A stretch of 64,000 nt of DNA from Diacronema lutheri. Taxonomy: Eukaryota; Haptophyta; Pavlovophyceae; Pavlovales; Pavlovaceae. Position 1 is the stretch's first letter. Each line of letters starts with the position of its first letter. The stretch is from the NCBI GenBank assembly GCA_019448385.1, contig JAGTXO010000083.1:1-64000 (forward strand). The letters are read 5' to 3'. The position numbers and the translations under genes were made by a program. The notes below the pieces were generated by a model. It ran no database searches. It worked only from the letters and a program-made list of their open reading frames with translations, and had not been told where the DNA came from. Shown here one piece after another: positions 23,501 to 30,376 of the stretch.

Positions 23501-26500
23501 CCTGCCGCAGGCCGTCTTCGTGGCGGAGGCGCGGGCGATCGTCGCGCGCTCCGCCGGCGGCGGCGCGCTGCTCGCGCCGGACGACGTGCGCGACCTGTGC
23601 GACGCGCAGACGGACGCCGATCGCGCTGCGATCTGGGCGTCGGTGGGCGCGCACGAGGCGACGCGCATCTTCGCGCTCGTCACGCGCAACGCGAGCTTGG
23701 CGGGCGCGGCGCTGCTCGTGCTGCACACGCCGGCGGGCGCGCCGGCGCGCGCGCTCGGGCTCCTGGCGACGCGCTCGCGCGCGCCGTCGACGGGCGCGCC
23801 GCGCGACGCGCACAGGGCGCTGGTGCAGCGGTTGGACGTGCTGATGGACGCGATCGCCGCGGCGCGAGGCGCGTCGCCGCTCGAGCTCGAGCTCGCGCTC
23901 GCGCCCGAGCCGCAGAGCGCGTGCAACGCGCGTGCGGCCGCGCTGCTCTGCCTGCAGGCCGTCGCGGACGCGAGCGGCCGTCCCGCCGCTGAGGACGCGC
24001 TGGCCGCGCTCGACGACGCGCGCGGCATCGACCGGCACTGCCACGCCGTCCGGCAGCAGATCGAGGCGAAGCTCGCGTGGCGGCGCGCCGACGGCGCCGT
24101 CGGCGTTGACGGCGCCGACGGCGCGCCCGCGCTCGCGCCTGCCGCCGCACCGCCGGCGTGCGCGCCGGCGCACGCTGCCGGCGAGGCGGCGGTCGACCAG
24201 GCGATCGTCACGCGGGTGCGCGACGCGCTGCGCGCGTGGGCGACGACTGGCACCGCGCCCAGCGCGGCGGTGCTCGACGACGCCTGCGCCGCGTACACGG
24301 CCCGCGCACGCGCGCGCAAGGACGCGCGCACGGCGCTGGGCCCGACGCGCGCGGCCGAGCTGCTCGCCGCGGCCGCGCGCGGCGGAGCCGACGGGGCGGA
24401 TGCCGCGCGCGCGCTGCTCGGCGGCACGCCGCGCCTGCTCGTCGTGCTCCTCTGCGTGCCCGTCGCCGCGCCGTCCGGCGAGCCGCCGCGCCCGGTCGGG
24501 CTGCTCGTCGCCGACCGGCCGACGGACGACTCGCGCCCGGCCGCGCTCGTGCGCTACGACTTTGCGCCGCTCGACGCGGACGTGGCCGCCGCGGTCGGCG
24601 CGCATGCCGTCGCGCTGGCCAGTGCGATCTGGCCGCTGCTCGCGGCCGAGGGGGAGCCGCAGCCATCGCCCGTCGTGCGCTCGCAGCCGCGCGGCGGCGA
24701 CGATGGCGCGCGTGCGCTCGCAACGTTCGCGTGCCTCGACGCGCTGATGACCGCCAGCGTCGGCGCGCACGGCCTCGCGGGCGGCGCGGGCATGCTGCCC
24801 GCGCTGGTCGCGCGAGGCGCCGCGGCCGCCCAGCGCGAGCGGCAGCTGCGCGCGGCCGCCGAGAGGCTGGGCGGCACGGTCGCTGGGTGGCCGGACACGG
24901 GCGCGAGCGCGGCGGGCGCGAGCGTCGACGAGGAGGCGCGCACGTACGAGGTCGAGGCGGTCGTCGACGAGCGCCGCAAGGCGGGCAAGAAGTTGACGTT
25001 CGAGTTCCGGATCAGGTGGCGGGGCTACGACGAGAGCGCCGACACGTGGGAGCCTGAGGCCAACGTGAGCAGCGACCTCGTCGCCCAGTTCCGCAAGACG
25101 CGCGACGAGCAGAAGCGGCGCGCGGGCGTATCGGGCAGCGGCAGCGGCGGCGCGGGCGCGGCGTCGGCATTGGCGTCGGCGCCGCTTCGCGCGCACGGCG
25201 TGTCGGGCGCCGCGGGCAAGCGCGCCGCGGCGGGTGCCGCCGCGAGCGCGCGCGACGCCGCGGGCGCGCGCGCGCCGAGCGTTCCCCGCGCGCGCGGCGT
25301 CGAGCGCGCGCGCGTGGACGAGCCCGCTGCGCCGAGCGCGCGCGCCGCCGGCGGCGCGACGGCGCGCACGCGCGTCAGCGTGCTCCCGGGCTTCGTGGTC
25401 AAGCGCTCGACGCTCAACGCGGGGCCGCAGGCGGTGACGGCGCAGCCCGGTGCGCGGAAGGAGCTGCGGCGCATCGCGGCGGCCGTGCACAGGCTCACGA
25501 CACAGGCGTACCGCGTCATCAACAAGGTGGTGCGCGACGAGGCTGCGGTGGCGAGCGCGCAGGCCGTCGGCGCGGCGTCGGGCGGCCCGTCGACCAGCGT
25601 GCACACGTCGACCACGATGGACAAGGGAACCGTCCGTGCGATCTTCTCGGCCATCGGCTGGCACAAGGACGAGAGCACGTACGGTGCAGCGCCCCGAGGC
25701 AAGCCCGCCGAGCAAGCCGCCGCGCAGACCAAGGCGGCGACGGCGCGCGCCGTCGGCGAGATGGCCGAGGGCGTCCAGCCCGTCTGCGCGGTGGGCCTCA
25801 CGGAGATCCTCGAGGCGGAGGCGACGCAGGTGTCCACCGCGTGCCTGATGCATCCATCGCGCGTCGTGAACGGGCTGCTCCGCGACGTCGTCCGCGCGGC
25901 AGTCGAGCGCGACGAGGCGCTCGTCGCGCTGCCCGAGATGCAGCGAAACGCGCGCGTGCGCGAGCTGTGCGAGCGGCTGCTGCGCGGCGACGTGGAGGGC
26001 GCGCGCGTCGGCTGCCCCGCCGCGCTCGACCGCCACCTGCCCGACATGGTCCTCCACAAGATCGACTACAAGTGCACGCCCACGAAAAGGTGGAACTACG
26101 ACCGGCACACGACGCGCTACTTCCTCGTGCAGATCCGCACCCTGCAGCACGTGGCCGAGGGGCAGGCGCTGCTCTGCCGGCTCGCGCACATCCACACGCA
26201 GCTGACCGGACGGCCGCCGCGGTACAATGTGGCGCCGCTGCGCACGCACAATGTGCGCGCGAGGCGTGGCTGCCGCTGCCGCCGCCGAGCGCCCAAGCGC
26301 GCGCGCCGCCGCCGTGCGCGCCGCCCCGCGGCCAGGTTGGTCACGCGCCCGCGCGCTCGCGCGCCGCGCGCTGCGCGCAGGTGCCGCGCAACGTGCGCCT
26401 CGCCGCGAGCGCCATCTGGGTGACGCTTTCGGATGACGAGCGCAAGGAGCTGCGCGCGCGGCTCAAGGCGCTGGACCTGCGCGACCACGATGGCGAGCCG

Positions 26501-28105
26501 ATCAAGTGGACAGGCACAAACGGCAACACCCCGCCGATGTCGGACGTGCGCGTCAGGTACGCGGTCTTTGCGACGCGCTTCGACATCTCCAACCGCGTCT
26601 TCGACTACGCCGGGCGCGAGCGGCCGCCGGCCGATCTGCCGTGGCACGCGCGGCGCTCGTGGGTTGGCCTCGCGCCGCTGCCGCGCGTGCCGCTCCCGGG
26701 CCGGCAGCCCGTCAAGTCGGTGGTGACAGATGGCGTCGCCGTGCACGCCGTCGGGACCGTCCTCGTGCCGAAGGCGCAGGCGCCGGCCGGCGGCTCGGGC
26801 GTCCTGCACCGCTGGCGCCGGCCGGACGGGCGCATCGCCGTCGCGCTCGGCTCCGAGCTGCGGCGGGCGATCGACGTCGAGGCGGCGGTCGTCGTCGCGG
26901 CCGACCCGAACATGGGCAACATCACCACCTACTCTGCGCACGTCGGGCGGGCGGCCGTCTGGCGGCAGTTCACGCAGCGCGCGCGCGCGCGCGCCGCGGG
27001 CTTTGCGCGCGAGACGGCCAAGACCAACGCGGCGCGGCGGCGCGTGCGCAAGGACGGGCGCGGCGAGGAGTTCAGCGTGGAGGCGGACGAGGCGCGGCTT
27101 GGCGAGGCGCACAGCGCCAAGGTGCTCGGCGAGGGCGAGTTCCACGCCTTCCACCGCGAGAGCGCGCGGGTGCGCGAGCGCGCCGCCGAGCACGTGTACG
27201 ACGCGCCGGCGCGCCGGAAGGAGCGCTGGCGGCGCGACAGCGGCGGGCGGTCCAACGCGGCGCGCGTCGCCGAGGCGCTCATCGCGGCGCACTGTGTCGA
27301 CGGCGTGACGCGCGACCGGCTGCTCGTGTGCGTGGGCAAGTGGCTGCGCGACCACAAGGGCGCGCAGCCCAAGGGCGCGCCGCCCGCCTTCCAGGTGGGG
27401 CTGCTGCGCGAGCTGCGGCGGCGCGGCGTCGCGGCCGTCTTCGTGCCCGAGCCGTACACGTCGATGCACTGCTCGATGCCGCGGCTCGCCAAGGGCGGCA
27501 GGCTGCAGCGCTGCGGCGCGGAGCTCGCGCAGAACCCGCGCCTGCCCGTGGCAAAGGGCGGCACGCGCACGGTGCACGCGCTCGTCATCTGCCCGGCGTG
27601 CAACGGCGGCAAGAAGCCCGTGCACCGCGACTACAACGCCGCGCGCAACATCTTCTACGACGTGCACGACATGGCGGCGCACGCGGCCGGGCGCGACACC
27701 ACGTCGACGCCTGAGCGCTTTGCCCTCGTGCTCGCCTGGTGGGCGCGCGGCGAGGTGTGGGAGCGTGAGGAGCGCATGGTGCACGGCGAGGGCGACGACT
27801 GCGACGACGAGTGCGACGGCGACGACGAGGGCGACGACGAGGGCGACGACGACGACGACGACGATGGCAGCGGCGACGGCGGCGGCGGCGAGGGCGACGG
27901 CGACGGCGACGGCGACGGAGGCGGCGGCGGCGACGACGACGATGACGGCGGGGGAGGCGGCGGCGGCGACGGCGGTGGCGACGACGGCGGCGGGCGCGGC
28001 GGCGGTGGCGGCGGCGGCTCTCGCGCCCGCACCCCCGCCCGCGGAGCTGCCAGCGCCAGTGCCGGCGGCGGCAGCGCGCGCGGGCCGAAGCGCGGCCGGC
28101 GTTGA
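9224..28105 (+). CDS. Giant multidomain protein: Ulp1 proteases, YqaJ nuclease, chromodomain, Fanzor
   Basis: Proposed exons 9224-12898, 13032-26252 and 26381-28105 join in phase 0 to give about 6,206 residues. Domains in order: Ulp1-like protease (res ~40-190), unknown domain (~420-700), membrane helix (~1095-1125) then a coiled coil crossing the first intron, long Ala/Pro/Arg-rich spacers, second Ulp1-like protease (~2390-2620), a Cys-less Ulp1-like domain (~3170-3360), YqaJ-like nuclease (~3975-4150), chromodomain (~5195-5250), Fanzor (~5340-6070) and an Asp/Glu/Gly-rich tail. Recognisable domains spread along the frame support real coding. Further in-frame introns, or two or more genes read as one, are possible: an in-frame ATG at 24792 would give a 1,061-residue chromodomain-Fanzor protein. 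Likely the core gene of a large mobile element (inference). The embedded proteases suggest self-processing. Confidence 0.62.
9340..9800 (+). other. Ulp1/C48-type cysteine protease domain 1
   Basis: Residues about 40-190 of the giant protein carry the Ulp1 arrangement: His105 in VHWTAAYLLL, Asp132 in ALLADSRTLG, Gln173 and Cys178 in PQSGAACCFAA. The Gln-x4-Cys spacing equals that of the second copy at 17067-17084. Ulp1 proteases cut SUMO-like tags or, in viruses and transposons, their own polyproteins. The domain is divergent, so the assignment rests on the order and spacing of catalytic residues. Confidence 0.6.
10480..11330 (+). other. Unrecognised conserved-looking domain
   Basis: Residues about 420-700 have normal, non-repetitive composition, with aromatic and charged residues (for example WHMTSGVENQPRAVRA and LLVWVVPDRHKNPRLDWAP), unlike the Ala/Arg-rich spacers either side. 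A run GRSVIGEVTTVHF following an Asp faintly recalls the E-x-K strand of PD-(D/E)XK nucleases, but the Lys is a Thr. I do not assign a function. Confidence 0.35.
12499..13300 (+). other. Membrane helix and intron-spanning coiled coil
   Basis: A hydrophobic stretch (around IVATVALGGAVFAGMSALV) is followed by a basic segment and then Ala/Glu/Arg/Lys heptad-like sequence. The heptads continue across a GT-AG intron at 12899-13031 (133 bp, phase 0, donor GTAGGCAG, interior of alternating GC). Continuity of helical sequence from AEQLARSREPAGGW to GRPADLRLQQAHFGM is the reason I join the two long frames into one gene. Confidence 0.5.
16140..16365 (+). repeat. Four imperfect ~57-bp tandem repeats
   Basis: A unit built around CGCCTTCGCGCCTGCCGCC followed by a T-rich GTGTTTTC segment occurs four times in frame and encodes FAPAAD-type peptide repeats in the giant protein. 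Units differ in length by small in-frame deletions, showing active slippage in a spacer that is probably flexible linker. Confidence 0.7.
16500..17210 (+). other. Ulp1/C48-type cysteine protease domain 2
   Basis: Residues about 2390-2620 carry His2507 in ASGHFTALRLVRV, Asp2530 in AVLVDTLASP, Gln2571 and Cys2576 in AAQRGATCGLAIVG. This is the best match in the window to a Ulp1-like catalytic set, with an upstream beta-strand region and a C-terminal helical cap. It is probably active on sequence grounds. With the first copy it makes the giant protein a candidate self-cleaving polyprotein (inference). Confidence 0.65.
17481..17562 (+). repeat. (GCC)n poly-alanine tract
   Basis: About 27 uninterrupted GCC codons encode a homopolymeric alanine run in the giant protein. 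The purity at the DNA level, without synonymous interruptions, points to recent expansion by slippage. Confidence 0.9.
18850..19410 (+). other. Ulp1-like domain with lost catalytic cysteine
   Basis: Residues about 3170-3360 follow the same order of segments as the active copies (PAVLVVQRAVDA strand, long helix, then DAPDQAGVAALRVLYAL). The Gln is kept (about residue 3319) but the position five residues later is Ala instead of Cys. It looks like a third, catalytically dead duplicate. The assignment depends on similarity to the two intact copies and is tentative. Confidence 0.35.
21280..21800 (+). other. YqaJ-like PD-(D/E)XK nuclease domain
   Basis: Residues about 3975-4150 show the order typical of YqaJ/lambda-exonuclease-like nucleases: an early Glu in AGILGEAVALRKL (Glu4025), FSPDGLAIL (Asp4063), then VLVEVKTL (Glu4078, Lys4080) and the downstream Gln-rich helix RDQLQLGMHVLG. 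All expected catalytic residues are present. YqaJ-family enzymes resect or cut DNA and occur in phages, giant viruses and eukaryotic mobile elements. A role in excision or recombination of the element is plausible. Confidence 0.75.
24936..25110 (+). other. Chromodomain
   Basis: Residues about 5195-5250 match the chromodomain closely: YEVEAVVDERRKAGKK, then FRIRWRGYDESADTWEPEANV with the aromatic-cage Tyr, Trp and Tyr/Trp positions, and a C-terminal helix. Chromodomains bind methylated histone H3 and, in retrotransposon integrases, steer insertion into chromatin. It sits about 90-140 residues before the Fanzor part, so the nuclease may be targeted to chromatin through it (inference). Confidence 0.88.
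25380..28105 (+). CDS. Fanzor (TnpB-like) RuvC nuclease module
   Basis: The C-terminal ~730 residues have the Fanzor layout: N-terminal helical region (from about GFVVKRSTLNAG), then the RuvC halves. The three catalytic acids are all present: Asp5807 in VAADPNMGN (RuvC-I, 26903), Glu5989 in FVPEPYTSMHC (RuvC-II, 27449) and Asp6049 in HRDYNAARNIF (RuvC-III, 27629). Four cysteines (HCSM, RCG, CPAC) sit where TnpB has its zinc ribbon. A phase-0 GT-AG intron at 26253-26380 splits it and splicing restores RTHN/VPRN continuity. A strongly acidic tail (about 27780-28080) follows. Fanzors are RNA-guided DNA nucleases carried by eukaryotic transposons and giant viruses. It is in frame with the upstream chromodomain and YqaJ regions, so it may be one module of the giant protein; it is listed separately because it could be its own gene. 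Confidence 0.85.
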
Positions 28106-28504
28106 CGCACGGCCGAGCCGCGCAGCGGTCGACGCTTTGCGGGCTCTGCCCAGGTCGCGCGCGGCTGGCGACGCGTGCCGCGCGCGGCACGACCGTGCAC
28201 GCCGCCACCCGTGGCCGAGCGCGCCGCACCAGCCGGCCCGCTCCAACCGCCGTGCGGATCACGGACGCTCGCTACGGCTCGTCGGCGCGCGTCACCTGCG
28301 CCGGCGGCCACGGCGCCGTCTGCTCCGGCCTCGTCGCGAGCAGCCCGACCGCTGCTCGCCGCCCGCACGCCGCCGCAGCAACGCTGCGCGTCGTGCTCCC
28401 CCGCTCGCCAAACGCGAAGAGCTCCCTCACAAGGACGTCCTTCCGAACGGCCCGCGCTGCACTCGGGGCGCGATCGTGCCCCTGATCGGATTTGGCTTGA
28501 CCAT
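28106..28504 (+). other. Candidate right end of the element; possible Fanzor guide RNA region
   Basis: About 400 bp between the Fanzor stop and the broken end of the ABCG frame. No protein is convincing on either strand, and no final ABCG membrane helix is encoded here. In known Fanzor and TnpB systems the guide RNA overlaps or follows the 3' end of the nuclease gene and reaches the element end, so this is the expected place for it. I saw no clear terminal repeat shared with the 766-940 region. Confidence 0.35.
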
Positions 28505-30262
28505 CTATACGTACGACGTGAAGGGCACCCAGCGCAGGCCGGCCGGGATGCCGGTCGTGTCGATCAGGTAGCCGCCCGCGTTCATCACGAGGGTCATCAC
28601 CGTGCTTGCGATCATGTTCGCCTCGCCCGGCGGGGCGGCGACGGAGATGAGCATGCCGATGGCCGAGCTCGTCTGGTAGGCGAGCAGCCCGACGAGCCAG
28701 AGCACGATCGATGCGTACACGCCGAGCCCGACCATCGGCAGCGCAATTGCGAAGAAGAGCGTCGGGCAGATGAGCTCGGCCGCGCTCTCAGAGAGCAGCT
28801 TGGCGCAGAAGTACGCCTCGATCGAGTAGGCGCCCGTGCGCTTCTCCTTGGCGAGCACGGCGATCTCGCCCGAGAAGGAGAAGAGGTAAAGGTACATGGG
28901 CCACCAGCTCATGTGCGCCAGGCAGTAAAAGACGAGCCCGAGCAGCGCGCGCTCGGACGGCGGCGAGCCGTCCGCGCCGGGCAGCGCCGCGCCAAACCAG
29001 ATGAGTCCGGTGATCAATGCGACCATCACACTGAGCAGCACCTCCGTCCGCGCGAGCAGCGTGCCGCGCGACTGGCGCAGTTGGCGCTGCATCAGCACCA
29101 CCGTCTGCTCCACAAAACCCGCCGATGGCGGCCGCGCGCCCGCCGCGCGCGAGGCGCACGGCTCGCCGGCTGCGCGCGCCGCGCCGACGCGCGCGCGCTC
29201 GCGCTCCCACAGCTCGAGAAGCGAAGCGGCGCTGTCGGGCGTGGCGAGCAGCTCCATCGCGTAGTCAGTGAGCGTGTACTCGGCGGGCGGCTCGAAGCCT
29301 CCGTGCTGCAGGTGCGGCCTGAGCTGCGCGTAGGCGCCGAGGTACGCCTCCCTGCCGCCGGGCACGAGGAGGAGCGCCGTGTCGAAGAGCGCGCCAATCT
29401 GCGAGCTGGGCTGGTGGATCGAGCAGATGACGGCGACCGAGTGCTTCCGCCCGTACTCGCGCAGCTTGCTCATCACCGTGAGCGCGCAGCTCGAGTCAAG
29501 GCCGCTGGTCGGCTCGTCGCACACGAGGACGAGGGGACCGGAGAGCAGCTCGTTGGCGATGTTAATGCGCTGCTCGTGGCGGGTGGGCGCGGGGCGGCGC
29601 GGGCGGCGCGAGCGGTGGCGCAGTGAGGAGGGCCACTCGGGCAGGGTGGAGGAGCGCGCGGCGTGGCGGCCGCACGCCGCGCCCGCCCGCGCGCACACCT
29701 TGAGCTCGCCACCCGAGACGCCGCGCCGCATCGTCGACCCGATCGTCGTGTGCGCGCAGCCCTCGAGGCCGAGCTCGCGCAACACCTCGCGCACGCGGTC
29801 GAGCTTTTGCGCGCGCGACACGTGGCGCGGCATGCGCAGTCGCGCGGTGTACGCGAGCGTCTCCTCGACGGTGAGCGCCTCCATGAAGATGTCGCGCTGG
29901 CGCACGTAGGCGACCTCCTGCAAGATCTGACGCCGCACGGACTCACGCACGCCGCCAGAGGCCGACGCGAGCGCGCGGCCTTGGAAGAGCACCGAACCTG
30001 TCGTTGGCGGCCGGTCGCCGCACAGCACCGCGAGCAGGCTCGTCTTGCCCGCGCCCGACGGGCCGAGCACAACCAAGAGCTCGCCCGGCAGCGCGTAGCC
30101 GCTCTGCCGAACCACGATCGGCTTGCTCCCAATGTTGAGCGACAGGTCGCGCCACTCAAAGAAGCGATCCGAAGGCTCGGTGGACGCCGCGACCGCCGCC
30201 GTTTTGCCCTCGCCCGCGCCGACGCGATCCTCGCCGGGCGCCACCTGCGTGGCGAACGGCAT
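28505..30262 (-). CDS. ABCG-type half-transporter, 3' end missing
   Basis: Exons 30262-29699 and 29569-28505, joined by a phase-0 GT-AG intron (29570-29698). The ATPase half has Walker A GPSGAGKTSLL, signature GVSGGELK, Walker B VLVCDEPTSGLDSS and the IHQPSS switch. The membrane half has about five helices ending in GGYLIDTTGIPAGLRWV. Family members continue for about 80-110 residues with an extracellular loop and one more helix. Here the frame enters Val-stop (GTATAG) right after FTSY. Either GTATAG is a splice donor to a distant exon or the gene was cut by the adjacent element. ABCG half-transporters dimerise to export lipids or hydrophobic compounds across membranes. The start could also be a Met 12 residues upstream. 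Confidence 0.85.
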   Translation of the reverse strand: MPFATQVAPGEDRVGAGEGKTAAVAASTEPSDRFFEWRDLSLNIGSKPIVVRQSGYALPGELLVVLGPSGAGKTSLLAVLCGDRPPTTGSVLFQGRALASASGGVRESVRRQILQEVAYVRQRDIFMEALTVEETLAYTARLRMPRHVSRAQKLDRVREVLRELGLEGCAHTTIGSTMRRGVSGGELKVCARAGAACGRHAARSSTLPEWPSSLRHRSRRPRRPAPTRHEQRINIANELLSGPLVLVCDEPTSGLDSSCALTVMSKLREYGRKHSVAVICSIHQPSSQIGALFDTALLLVPGGREAYLGAYAQLRPHLQHGGFEPPAEYTLTDYAMELLATPDSAASLLELWERERARVGAARAAGEPCASRAAGARPPSAGFVEQTVVLMQRQLRQSRGTLLARTEVLLSVMVALITGLIWFGAALPGADGSPPSERALLGLVFYCLAHMSWWPMYLYLFSFSGEIAVLAKEKRTGAYSIEAYFCAKLLSESAAELICPTLFFAIALPMVGLGVYASIVLWLVGLLAYQTSSAIGMLISVAAPPGEANMIASTVMTLVMNAGGYLIDTTGIPAGLRWVPFTSYV

Positions 30263-30376
30263 CGTTGGTTCTTGAGTGCTGATACGCCCGAGTATCATGA
30301 ATCTGCGTCCCGGATCCACGGGGCAATCGGCTCGCGTTCTCCGCCACAATGGCGGTTAGACTCAGCTGGGGGCATC

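Noticed and set aside
22587-26249. 1,220-residue minus-strand open frame opposite YqaJ, chromodomain and Fanzor
   Set aside because: The plus strand encodes well-conserved domains; the minus frame has only Arg/Ala/His low-complexity sequence.
942-28105. Integrated giant virus or Polinton
   Set aside because: No capsid protein, packaging ATPase or family-B DNA polymerase was seen; a mobile element with some virus-like genes fits better.
28102-28485. Plus-strand frame of about 127 residues after the Fanzor stop
   Set aside because: No homologous features recognised and it overlaps the expected non-coding element end.
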